The translations under genes were made by a program, and so were the position numbers. The notes below the pieces were generated by a model that made no database searches, had not been told where the DNA came from, and saw only the letters and a list, made by a program, of their open reading frames with translations. From positions 38,296 to 84,788 of the forward strand of contig NAOQ01000130.1 in assembly GCA_002751075.1 (NCBI GenBank): a stretch of DNA of 46,493 nt, written 5' to 3'. This document shows, piece by piece, positions 1 to 12,700 of this stretch; the first letter of the stretch is position 1, and every line of letters starts with the position of its first letter. This stretch comes from Ichthyophonus hoferi. Its lineage: Eukaryota; Opisthokonta; Ichthyosporea; Ichthyophonida; Ichthyophonidae.

Positions 1-295
1 GTTTACCCTACTCGGTGTATTTAAAAAATTGTGCTATCAGGCTATTACACGATTGGATCATCATCATGTGGTTAAATTTAACAATACATTGCATATTTAT
101 TTTATTCTTATTTAATTATTTTACACTTTTTTTTATGTAGCCGTTATTCTATCACAGATGGTAATTATGATTGGTCGTATATATATAATATAGTTTATAA
201 TTTTAAATAAACCAATTATACCTAGTGTATGATCTACCACCTGTCATATATAGCATACCCTCTCTATTCTAATTGGTGCACCCACTCCCTGGTAG

Positions 296-2158
296 GAACA
301 TCCATCCGAGATATTGTTCCCAAGATTATTATGTACCTTCTGATATCTACAGTCAAAGATAATATCAAGACAGAGATGGTTGGAGCGTATGTATTGGCTC
401 TTGATCATTTACTATCTTCTCTGTGTTTGTAGTTTGGCTGTAGTTGTTATCTACTGTGCAATAGCTATAGGTATATATGTGTATGTATATAGAATATATG
501 GTTGGTATAACATATATATATTATGTCGTTATATGTATCTAACCCTATTCTTTCCACTACCACATACCCTATACTATATATACCCGATATACCCTAGGAT
601 GTATTCGGCTGGTAGTCCGGACGAATTAATGGAAGAGAGTGCAGAGGAACAAGACAGGAGAGATCAGATAATGAAGATGCTGAATATGTCTAAGGAGGCG
701 TTGAAGATTATATGTATGTTATATGTTTTATAGGATATAGTATATGCTATATGGTATATGCTATATATATTAGTTGTTTTTTACTCTCTCCTACGCCATC
801 TCTCTCCCATCTCTCTTCACCTTCTTATCTTTTTATTATTATTATTTAGATAGTTGTTACTAATTCTTTCTCTCTATTCTCTACTATACTATCTACCTAT
901 ACATATTTAGTTATTATGCACTGCTGTAGACCAGCCCTATATCCCCTCGTTATACGCTAATATATCTAATATACTGGTAATACCTATAGCCGAGATCTCT
1001 ATCAGTACCAAGTATGAGGCACCGCCCCCACCTGTTCCTGAAGACAAGGATGTGTTTTTACGGGCAGTTCAGGGCCAGCCCCCTATTAATAGAGCTGAGG
1101 TATGTATGACCGTTTAAGAATATGTATATAGTATAGTATAGTAGTATGGTGTATGTATATATAATTCAGGTGGTTGGAAAGAGAGTTTTAAGTGTAAGCA
1201 TACAACGTTAATGGCAATCTAGATAACATACTATATGCTAACTACTCACCTGTCTTTTATGCGTCTTCCCATTTTGTTACTGAAAATAATCAATAGAATA
1301 ATTACACAATCTTTACCGTTAGTTTATAGTATGTTATGTAACCATTATACAATATATATAAGTTTGTGTTTGTGTTTGTGTTTGTATGTATGAGCATGCT
1401 ACAGAATGTGAAAGGAAAGGAAGGAGTAATTGCGAGCTTTTTTTCTTCTTCGTATGTATCTAGTTGAATAGAGATAGATATATAGATGCATACCTACCTA
1501 TACATATACAAAGAGAAAGAGAAAAAACGAGAAAAAGTTCTATAATAACCCTTTTGTTTTATTGGTTTATACATGGCATCCATATATTTATAATTATAAT
1601 GTATGCAATCTGTTGGTAGTAGTATTCACTTAGAATTATTTTACCGACATCAATTAGTACCATGATACCTACCCTAGTTTTCATTTTTAAAATGAATTGT
1701 GTCACATATATACCTAAAATTATCCAGTATTAATTAGATACTTAAATAGTTAATTAATCGTTCCAATTTTTACGGAGAATGCCCTCTGGCAATACCCTTT
1801 CATTCTTTATTCGTACGCACACGCACGCACATACACATATATATATACTACCCAGTGTCAATTAGATACTTAAATACGTAATTAACCATCCTAACCAACC
1901 CAATTTTCACAGAGAGCTCCATCCGTCGGTAGCCGGCCAGCCCCACCTACCCGGCCTGGGATGCCCAGTATGCCCAGTGCAGCTAGTAGCAAGCCTGCAC
2001 CACCTTCCCGTCATGGCATGGGCTCTCCTCTCCCTCCTGCCCGGGGTCCTACCCCCCCCAGCCGACCGGGCCAATCTGGCCCGCCCCCTCCCGTACCAAG
2101 GCTACCTGGAAGGCCTGCTCCCCCCAATGGCCGCCCTCCCCTGCCTAGCCGCCCTTAA
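296..2158 (+). CDS. DNM: Dynamin, C-terminal exons (GED and proline-rich tail), partial
   Basis: Large GTPase that pinches off endocytic vesicles; only the 3' part lies in the window. Exons read as 296-386, 598-713, 990-1099 and 1913-2158, with GT-AG joins whose phases agree throughout. The first two encode the GTPase effector domain: TSIRDIVPKIIMYLL is close to the dynamin stretch around VRDLMPKTIMHLM, and LMEESAEEQDRRD matches the near-invariant LMEESAEQAQRRD, followed by KEALKII. The third exon gives a linker with EAPPPPVPED. The last exon is a proline/arginine-rich tail of about 81 residues (PPSRPGQ, PPLPSRP) with several PxxP-type SH3 ligands, ending at TAA 2156-2158. The start at 296 is chosen because a pyrimidine-rich tract and TAG precede it; the GTPase, middle and PH regions must lie left of the window. 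A proline-rich tail marks a classical endocytic dynamin and not a mitochondrial DRP1 type. Identification is firm; the exact edge of the first exon is less so. Confidence 0.87.
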
Positions 2159-2910
2159 CTTTACTACTTAATGTCCAGTGTTCATTGGCCTATTATTCTT
2201 CTATAATTTTTATGTAGTTTTTTCTTTTTTTAATGGAAATAATAGAATAATAGTTATTAATTTAGCGTATTGACCGATTTATGGTACAATAATTTGTAGG
2301 CTATTGACATATATGGATAATATGGAGTGGGAACTTAATCCAATTCAAATTCACAATACCAGATAGGATTAACGACACTAGTGTAGTATGGCAGTAGATA
2401 TATTGGAGAAGCAAAAGGGCGAGCATTGTTTGCCTCTGTGGAAACCATATAATATATGCCAAAGAGAGAGCGCCAAGCCTTCGTAGAGGACACCCTACCA
2501 CCTACATGTTATTTGTACTTAAACTTATCTCTCGATTTACATAAATATATTAATTAATTCTTCATTTTTACTATTATATCATGTAATGTGTACGGTACGT
2601 GTTATCAATTGGTGACCTTTTTTTTATTGGTACAAAGTGCTTGTTTGTTTGGTGATTTTGTACCAATTGGCATGCCACTACATGCGGCAGTATATATATA
2701 GGCTTTTCTGTTTTGCATGTTATGGAGTATATTCTGGCATAGTTTAGTGTGAAAATGGAATAAGTATTCGTGGAACACCGGGAAATTATAACCAGTGTAA
2801 TAGGTTAAAGGCTGGTATATGCGTAGATTATCATATGATTAGGTGAGATCAAAATATAATCTTGGCATTCCGGGGACAATTTTTGAACCAATTGCAGACT
2901 TTCTGGGCGT

Positions 2911-3068
2911 GGATATAAACATCGTATTGATACGGAAAATCATAAATGTGCTATGTGCTATGTGTTATAGAACCAATAAAGGATTCTGTGGTCGTATAAA
3001 CATCGTATTGGATACGAAAAATAACACATGTGCTATGTGCTATGTGCTATGGAACCAATAACGGATTG
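2911..3068. repeat. Two-copy tandem duplication, about 80 bp unit
   Basis: 2911-2990 and 2991-3068 share ataaacatcgtattg, then tgtgctatgtgctatgtg and agaaccaataa-type blocks in the same order, with scattered differences. Each unit also contains an inner ctatgtg repeat. Local duplication in intergenic DNA with no coding role seen. Confidence 0.75.
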
Positions 3069-4356
3069 GTGTATAATACTTCTATTTCCAATGGAATTTA
3101 AAGATTATGTGGTCGTTCTAGTTAGTTATCCACAGGCTTCGGAATCTCCAGTTAGTGTGCGAATAATAGTTGATTTTGCTGGGCTAGGCGGTAGTAATAA
3201 CTAATTGAAATGATCTGTTTTCAAAGCTCAATTGTAGTGGTAAAGGTCCCATAGAAGGCGTATATACTGACTCTCTAGGTAATTGGCTGTATTAATTATA
3301 CACATGTTCTAATTAGAGGGAATCGATGCTTTAGTTTGCTTAGGTGCTAATGTGGGTATTGCACAATATGACCGATCAGTAAGAAGTGTTATATTACGAT
3401 GTAAATAGTAACTATTATCACTATTTAATGTTAGCAAACAGTTCTCTGACTTTTGAACGAGCGAGAGATCTAGACACTGATTATCGTATTCGAGTGCCAA
3501 CAGTGAACTAGATAGACATTATAATAACCATGCGATGATTATATACATATACATTGTGATATTTTTAAATGAACTAACTAAATGAAAAATTGTGTTATGA
3601 ATGATTTCGTATCAGCTGGGGACCGTGCATGTGTGACCGGCGGGGCCTTTATCGATTGTTTCCGTTCCCTTTTATCTTTTCTTGACCTTCGTCTATCACA
3701 GGTGTCAATTGTAGCCGCGTTCATTCATGTGATCGTAAGATCCTTACTGCTTAATATAATTCACGAAAGACTACTAAGGCCCACTGGAATGGCCCGACCT
3801 GATTACCTTGAGTATCTAATACTATTATGTCCTCATTTGGATGGTTCGTTAACTAACTTCCTCATTATGTTAAGTGTTCACATACCACTACCGCATACAA
3901 ATCAATTTACCTGTTGAGAACGTTATTTCAGCCCAAATAGAAAGTCATGTATATCCTTATTGGCTAATGAAATTCTCAGAAGACCAGCAAAGTTTATTAT
4001 AATTGGCTGATAATATCTTGATCATATTTCTCCAATTGGTCTAACGTATGTGTCCCCCTATTTGAATAGTTCTTTTAACTAATGTCCTTATTAGACTCAT
4101 TCCTCACATGCTGGTAATCTATATAGACGAAGCATGCCATTCCAACTATCATGCCATGAGCCACCTGTTATCAGCTTGTCAGCTGTACCACGCATTCCCT
4201 TCACGTTGACGGTCTTGTAACATGGTGAAAGACTGATATGTCGGTCATACATAGCTTGGTTGTGTTACTCCGTTAAATAATTAAGAATTAAACATTTGGT
4301 TAGCGTTGAGATTACAACCTATCATATATGGAGGTCCTGAAACCACAACTTGTGGT

Positions 4357-4511
4357 GTTAAAATATTTCTGTATGACTTTGGCAAAACTAGATAATATTA
4401 CATACCAAGAGCTCTGGTCGGGTTAAAATATTTCTATGACTTTGGCATGGATAACTCCTCTACCTTATGAAGCAATAGATAGATAATATTACATACCAAG
4501 AGCTCTGGTCA
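4357..4511. repeat. Imperfect two-copy tandem duplication
   Basis: The block gttaaaatatttct...gactttggc...gataatattacataccaagagctctggtc occurs at 4357-4420 and again at 4422-4511. The second copy carries about 25 extra bases in its middle. Intergenic, no coding role seen. Confidence 0.75.
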
Positions 4512-4992
4512 GAGCTGCTTCCAAATAGGGATTTTTACAGAATTATTCTATAAACTTATTATTGAATTGGATTAGCTAAAGCTTGTCTTGACTTGTTACG
4601 ATCAGAATTTCTGATTGGCAATAGAAATCAATAATTTCTGATTAGACAATCTGATCGAATACTCTTCTATACTTCTATATTCCGAAGTGTTCCTAATTCT
4701 AAACCCCGCCAAAAGCAAATGGAATAGCTACATAGCCATAGCGACAATTAATGAGATACTGAGCCACTCAGGAGCGAATTCAGAAAAATGGTACCATGAA
4801 AAATCATTGATTAAATTCTTAGTTAGGGAAAGCCCAGGCGATGCAATGATCAGTCCTACATTAGTTAATCGAATACGGTTTTATTATAAGGCGATTTGTC
4901 AATACATAGGTATGCGGTATGTGAACACTTACATCAATGAGGAAATTAGCTAATTTGGCATTTAAATGAGGACAAAATAGTATATTGAGATA

Positions 4993-5057
4993 AGATCAAA
5001 CAGTTCTAGTGGGTCTCTATAACCCATCGTGAGTTGTATCAGTCAGAAAGCATCTTT
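4993..5057 (+). repeat. Short dispersed repeat, copy 1 of 2
   Basis: Shares ttctagtgggtctc, then a cc(c/t)atcg(t/c)gagttgta block and tagtca-type bases with 35120-35184, in the same order and orientation. Family unknown; probably a decayed interspersed element. Confidence 0.55.
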
Positions 5058-6714
5058 ACAGTCAGTTGAGAATGAAGACTGAAGCGTTAATAGGCTTGTA
5101 GCAATTAAAAACAAGATTGATGGCTGGGCAGATACCGAAGAGATTGTTTCTGGAATCTGCTGTTAACTCCACTCTAATCTTATTTTTCTCACCAGTTGAT
5201 CTCTTGTATTGGGAAAATATAGCAGACTTTCCCTGTTTCTAACTTGCTCAGACTTATTGGTAGAAACAGTATCCCCAGTTGTTTTCGCCATGATAATATT
5301 TAAATAATGTTTATTCCCTTTGTGATAACGATAACTAGATGTCATTACAGACCCAGTCGCCTATAATGTAGCCAGTGATTTCAAAGAAGAAAAAAAAAGA
5401 AAAAAACTCGTTAAAATTTCATCAGACACTTAGTAATTCCAAAATACACTATTAAGTTACCAAACTACAAAGTCGTTTAATTTGGTTAGCCGGGACCTTT
5501 CAGTATGTGAAACTACCTGCAATTAAGACTATTTCAACTTGACTGTAATTTACCTCCAAGTATGCACATGTTCTGGCTCTATGTATTATCATTCTAGGCA
5601 TGATTACAGCGACACGTAACCTTCAAGTAACTTAAATCCCTTATATGTATATTCTAAAGACAGCAAATGACAGTATACTAATAAGTTAACTATAAACACT
5701 TATGTTTGAATAATAATAACTAAATCTATAAAGACTAGATAGCTTAGATATTAGTTATCATATAACTGACAACGCGTAACTAACTATATATATAACAGAG
5801 AGCAATTGTAGGCTTTAAAATGTCTTTATAGTGATAACTTAAATTTACCAGGCATATATATATGCACACGAATATTTTGTAAATTTTGAGGATACTAACA
5901 TACATGCAGATTGGCAGCTATTAAAACAAATATAATACAAGGCATCTCCGTAATACAAAAAAATGGACATGCAAAGTAAGTGTACGCAAATAAACTACCT
6001 AACAGAACATCTAAATTCCTTTTATAAACGTTACTAATTGCAGGTACGTCAACATTGACAACTACATAAATGAGATTGCACAATAATTGCAAAACATTAC
6101 GTCCTATATAAATAGATACAATTCCTACCTTCAATTATTTCAAAAAAAAAAAAAAGTTTAAATTAAGATTTATTTATATGTACTTAAAATACATACATAG
6201 CTTCAGCTCTGCTAAGATGTCCCCTATATTTCTCTCTCTGGGTTCATGCAGGGACAGGTACAAAACAGAGGAGTATAATATGTGTAATAAATACATAGAC
6301 ATATATATATGCATGAAACTGCAATTGTGCATTCAAAATTAAAGGGCCTCAATATATATATACTATCATTGGATATAAAGAACTGTATCATATTTAAGTA
6401 TTTTTTCCTAATATTTCTACCATACAGATGACATCTATATACAACTATTCAAGTAAAAAGAAAAAAAAAAAAAAGACATTGCAACAATCAAAAACCAAGT
6501 ATACGAGAGTCGTGGGTATGTATGTAAGATACGCCTAAAATAATCCTAAAATAATAAAACGTAAATAAACTTTTAGAGCTTATTAAAAAAAAAATAGTTA
6601 AGGGAGATTGTCAATGAGTAACGCATCGCCGCTCCATGGATAGTACCATTGGCGCCTTGAGTCGCATCTGATACCTTGCTCGCTATCTACACAGGGAAAG
6701 TTAACCTACCAGGG

Positions 6715-9700
6715 CTAAAAGCCTGTAAGTGATCGAAGGCTCACTTCTAGTGCACCATTTGATTCCACTGTATATTTAACTTTGCGAGATTCCAATAGAG
6801 CCAGTACAGCGGGTTTTATTCGGGCCTTCCCCTGCAAGCTGTGGGTACCTGCTCCGGTAATGATCCGTACAGTATCGTGACGTGAATAGGCTATTTATTG
6901 GGAGGCGGGAGGGGGTGAAGTATTAGTATGTAGCTATATGTAATTGTGTGTGGATGGTTAATAGGTTAAAACCGATAAACATACAAAGCAAACAACCGAT
7001 ATATATATGTATGATGTATGTATGTGCGTGGATGTGTATGGAGGAACAATTTACCAGGACACAAGGAGAAATGAATAGCAGGGCTGGCCAAGAAAACTAT
7101 GAGAAAATAAAGAAGAGTGTATTTGGAATAATAAATAGGGGGCGGAGAGAGAGGACAATTAACAACCAGATAAATCCAAATGAGGAAAACTATATCATTC
7201 TGTATCACCGTATATTCTATATTAATTTCCACCCATCCATCTGTGTATGTATTATTTTTTCTTGGTGAAAGAAAATTACATATAAGATGCTGTTTACCAA
7301 TGTTACCGAACTTGGTGTGTTTTTGACTGTCACTTATGCTGGATATGATTTGGAGATTATGTTACCAGTATTCATACGTTTACGTATATATGTCACAATG
7401 TTTTTAATTAATTGCTGGTTATAATAAATATAAATATCATTGCACTGCGTATCCCAATGAGAAAAGAAGAGTAAAGTGAGATATAAAAAAGGAGAAAGAT
7501 ACCCTTTTTCTTTTGAAGTGTATGGAAGATATCTTTGAGTGCAATCAATGCCTCGTTCACGTGTAGACCATGTAGATCCACTGTTTCATACAGATTATGG
7601 GACGAGTTCCTGTAAGAATAGTACATGGTGGGTAGCATGTCAATAAGTGATCTTTTGGTATTTTCATTGGCAAACTAAAATTAATTTAAGTTACTACCAT
7701 TTTACTGGACTTTCCCTGTTATACAGTATTTTTAAAACACTGTATATATGTATATATGTATGTATGTATGTATACATGTGTAATAGTATAAGAGATATTT
7801 GGATAGGTGAGCTGTATACGTGCTGGTTGGCTATTTAGAAATTTTAAATTTCTGTTTGTTTGGATATCTCTGTACAAACTGTTTGATTGGCCATACCTAG
7901 TTGTGAATGGATGAATGAGTAGTGTAGTATTAGTGACTTTTATAAAGGAAAGTATATATATATACATATATTCATGGAAAGGACAGCAAAACGAGGTCAA
8001 CAATAATGATGAAATATATATTAGTCACAGCAATAAATAATAAATAGTCTATTTGTCATAAACCTATATCGCTCTTCATGACTTGTCACAAGTAAGAGGG
8101 TAAATAATGAAAGGATAAAACAAAAAGAATAATAGAATATAGCAGAATGGTATAATGGCAATGATGGCTAGAGAGTGCAGATGATTGATATGGGAAGATA
8201 CAACGAGAGTTACACATAGGTTATATAATATATATAGAATAACACAGATGTGAAAATACGAAAAGAGAGAATATTAAGAGATAATGAATGTAAGCAGATG
8301 AAAAACATTGACGGATGAGAAGGTCAATGGAAAATCAAGTTAGAAAAGAAGTAACACGCCGCTAATATAATTATCACACTCTACACCTGCCCCTGTTAAA
8401 CATTATAAAATAACTTGGTGAAATAAAAAACACACAGATAGACCAACTTTGAACTAAGAATCCGTTTGGCTGCATCTAGTTGTGCGTCTTTTATTTTCTG
8501 GGTAAGTTTATGACCCTGTGAAATGAATGATTATAAGAATAATTTAGTAAGTATAATAAGTATAATAAGTATAATAAGTATAATAAGAATAATATAAGTA
8601 TAATAAGTATAATAAGTATAATAACTACTATAACTATAATAAGTATAATAAGTATAATAAGAATAATATAATAAGTATAATAAGTATAATAAATATAATA
8701 AGTATAATAACTACAATAAGTATAATAAACATAGTAAGTATAATAAATATATTAAGTATAATAAGTATAATAAGAATAATATAGTAAGTATAATAAGTAT
8801 AATAAATATAATAACTATAATAACTACAATAACTATAATAATCAAAATAGCTATAATAATTAAAATAACTACAATAATTATAATAACTATAATAACTATA
8901 ATAATTAGAATAACTACAATAATTATAATAAACATAATAGCCATAATAACTACAATATACAGAAAGAGAGATGGTAAGTTATTAACCATATGAATGGGAG
9001 TGATGAAGGCACGGAAAAGTATAATTAAGATATAGAGAATATAAGTAACAATAACAATTATTATAATATTAATATTGATATTAATAGTAATAATATTAAA
9101 TATAGATTATTAATAATAATAATGTGAAAAACTATAATAAAATAATACTACTAAGAATACAAACAATAATAAAAACAATATCAAGCAAAATAATAAACAA
9201 TAGAAGTAATAATAATATAAAGGTAAGAATGATAGACTATATAAACAAAATTAGAAAAAAGAAAAAAAATATGATATAATGTGATAAATAGCATATAATG
9301 ATATAGAAAAAGAATATGAGAGAAAACGTAACATGTGGTAATATAAAGCAATACATAGGATAGACCCATAGGTGAGACAGACGGATGTATGAAATATGGT
9401 ATCCAGTCAGTCAAGTTTAGGAAGGGAAGAAAACTCACAAACAACCCAACAAACAATGAAAAAGTGGGCAATTTACACCTCTCTTTATCTTTATCTTTCT
9501 TTCTCCCTCTCTTCCATACCTCTGAAGAATAGTGTTGAGCTGCGGCTATACTGTTATTCTGAAATGCACTGGCTGCCTTTCGATAGCAATCATTACGGCG
9601 TTCAATCAATGACATTGGGAGAGCCCTCGCGTGGCTGTAGTCTAGCCAAGTGATAAAACTTAGTTATAATTCATCACATATTCTTTAGAAAAGGCTCTTG

Positions 9701-12700
9701 CCGACAATTTTTACAGCGGCCAGAGACAGAGACGTTCACAATTTGGTCTCTCCAGGCACAAGGTAGGTGAATATGTATAATTTACTTTACAATATTGTTA
9801 ATAATATACAGTATAATATAATTAATAGTATAGAGTACAATATAATTAATAGTCTATACGTGCTTGGAGTTAATGGCGTACCGTGCCTGTTTCGTGCCTT
9901 GCCTAAAGGACCTGAAAAGAAAAGGATAGCAAAGAGAAAGGGAGGGGAAAGAGAGAGAGAGAGAGAGATGGAAGAGAAAAAAAGAAGACAACAGCAAGAG
10001 TACGAGGCTGGAGAAAAGATCTAACCATTACACTTAATGCCTATGAGCTAGAAGTCAGCAAACTGTATAGGTCAATATATATATATATATATATATATAT
10101 ATCAAATAGAAATTGAATACAATGGTGCTATCATAGATACTGGTGTCTGATTTATTTATTGTAGTGTATAGTAGTGTAATAACATAACATACATGAATGT
10201 GTCAGGGGGTCAATCAAGGGAAATATGAAAAATAATATTAATATATCTGTAACAGAACAGAGCGCCATGGAGTAGATAGGAAGGGAATGGGATGGTCGAA
10301 GTTACCATTCTTAGCTCCAGCACGTTTTCTCTTGACAACCTCCTGGAATTCATTATCAAGATCAGGCTGAGCCTTTGAACCTGACACATTATCTGTAGAG
10401 TGCTGCGGTGATGCATTCCTTGTTCCTTTAGGTAATGAAAGGCCACTATTGGGCTTAACTGACTTAATAGCATCGTTATGAGCGGGTGGGGCCGGGCAAG
10501 TATTGAATAACTCTTGCTTCGTTACCACAAAGTTGTAACTGAATAACAGGTAGAGAAAAAAAAAAGATAAAGAAAGGTTGAAGATTGGTTAATGCCTTAA
10601 ATCATGCATGACTTTTCCCCTTTCCCTTCCCGTCATTGGATGACCTAAATGTCTAAATGTAGTGTCTCTTTTACTACACCTTCGCCAATCACTATCATGC
10701 CCAATCCGCTTTCATCTGTTATGAACATCTACACTGACCCATGGCAACGCCTGTTATACCCTGCTACAGCTGCTACACAACCCTATCCTTCTCCACCTGC
10801 ACTCACTTGTTGGCTGCAAATACACCGGCTACATATTGAGGGTCTACATGGCTAAACATGGACTGTAGTCTTTGACACTTCAAGTGGGTAGCTATACCTC
10901 TACCACCATTCTTACTTGTGTCCCATATACCTCCTCCACGCGTTTCCTGTATACATACTATGTGTGTTGGCACTCTAACTGATTATTTATCGCCCTTATT
11001 CTCTATGCTCTGCTGCGCTTTGTGCTTACTAATACTCCCTCATATACACACCTTTCCCCCTTGTCTCTTTTCTAGCAACCTTTCTACTACTATACTATCA
11101 TAGTACTATACTACCATCCTATCATACTATATCCATGCTACAATAGTATGTAAGGGTATCCTTGGCCACTATCTCTTTAGATCCATTGCTAACTTTCCCC
11201 ACTACTACCAGTATAATTCTGTATCCATGCCTAAACATCATACATACACTTGTCTCTACACACCCAAAACTAGGTATCTCCCATTCTTATACTATACCCT
11301 CTGGTCTATAAGTTACCATGGTTACGCAGATACCAATCATTTCCTTAAATACGCATACCTCATTCGGATAATCCTGGTAGCCTCCGCCTCCACTATCCCT
11401 GCAATGGAAAGATTTCGGTTAAGTTCTCAAATAGACAAATTTAAAATCTATAGTCATACATGTGATGTGTGTATATATTCTGGATTTGAATATATGTGAG
11501 AGAAAGCAGTATAGAGTTCAAATTAATCTGAGCATATAGGGCCAGGCTAACCCTACTACCTCATCCTCTTCATCTTTATCACACCTACCCTTTCAAATGC
11601 TTCTAATCTGATTTGTTTTCTACGTTTTTCCTACATGAATTCTCTCTCCTTCTCTCTCTCTCCAACATCACCCTATTACTATCGACTATTACCACGATAC
11701 TTAGACCCATTTCCCCCTCATACCCACTTACCAACAATTACCCAATTGTCAGCAACATACATATGAGCATCCTTCTAATTGGTACTCAATTAATTAATTA
11801 ATTAATTAATAACCAGCTACCCTATTCGTGCATTGTCAATCTACACTTCTATACACCACAACCATGAACACCTTTTAGTTTTGTCACCTCCATCCATAAG
11901 CAATACATAGGATACTGCTTTCTCCTTATCAAAATCGCAAGCCACAAGAACTGCCAATAAATCTTCATCTAGGTGCTCTGGAAAAATACAACGAAGGAAT
12001 TCTAAATCTACATTATCAATCCCATTGGAAACATCATTGAATTTCTTTCCAATGGGTTGTGTAGCCACTTTGCATGGAGTTGAGGGGCCGGATGAGAGAG
12101 CTGCCGAGTGTTAAATAACAATGTAGTACATGCAATGGAAGAAGGAGTCAGGGAAAATAAAAATGGACGTGTGTGTGTGGTATGCGGAACAGTTAAAATA
12201 CGGTTCATTGGGCATGCAAATATCGTATAAATCTCAACACACCTATCACAAGCAAGCATTATTATCTCCATAATCCATACTCCATACACCATTATACTTA
12301 GTTCTTAATGCACCTGTGCAAACATATGCCTATAATATACTACACTCAACTCTACTCAACTATACTATACTATACTGTACTATGAAGGTATAAAATCACA
12401 GACTCCCTCCATATGAGCAGAATACCAATCATATGTTTTACATCTTTTCATGAAGTATAAGTGGATGTATATTGTAGTATAGTAGTATAGTAGTGCAGTA
12501 GTATAGAAGTGTATTAGTATAGTAGTATAGTAGTATAGAAGTGTATTAGTATAGTAGTATAGTAGCATAGTAGTATAGTATTCGGGGGGTGGTGGAAAGA
12601 GAAACGAAGAGGTAGGGAAGGAGTAGTCAAGAAAAACATGGCTCGTGTGTTGATAGTTAATGGGTATTGGACAAAGAAGGAGATGTAAGTGACTATCTAC

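Larger units (their letters stand above)
2159..6714. other. Intergenic stretch between two convergent genes
   Basis: No gene recognised. It holds two local tandem duplications (2911-3068 and 4357-4511) and one copy of a short dispersed repeat (4993-5057). Open frames of 111 codons at 3582-3917 (+) and 88 codons at 4687-4953 (+) resemble nothing I recognise and lack convincing splice or start context. Part of 3830-3880 (cctcatttggatgg...taactaactt) is loosely repeated near 4057-4100, which suggests old repeat DNA. About 115 bases left of 6715 are less AT-rich than their surroundings and are probably the 3' UTR of the minus-strand CUE-Smr gene. Confidence 0.5.

Noticed and set aside
1977-2171. 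Second plus-strand frame over the dynamin tail
   Set aside because: Out of frame with the dynamin exon, whose proline-rich reading follows on from the GED exons in phase.
2961-3068. Regular ctatgtg repeats that could suggest a CRISPR-like array
   Set aside because: Only a two-unit eukaryotic tandem duplication; no spacer pattern and no associated genes.
5895-6134. 79-codon minus-strand frame after the CUE-Smr gene
   Set aside because: Low-complexity hydrophobic peptide, no start context, no similarity known to me.
6170-6260. Possible minus-strand exon (reading NIGDILAELKL before a GTATGT)
   Set aside because: It lies downstream of the CUE-Smr stop codon, no partner exon was found on either side, and no family was recognised.
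8711-8989. Hydrophobic 92-codon minus-strand frame rich in Ile and Val
   Set aside because: It is the intronic minisatellite read in one frame, not a membrane protein.
10649-11801. Run of plus-strand frames in a C/T-rich stretch
   Set aside because: Lies wholly in the 10539-11871 intron of the minus-strand CUE-Smr gene; composition bias and low-complexity peptides explain it.
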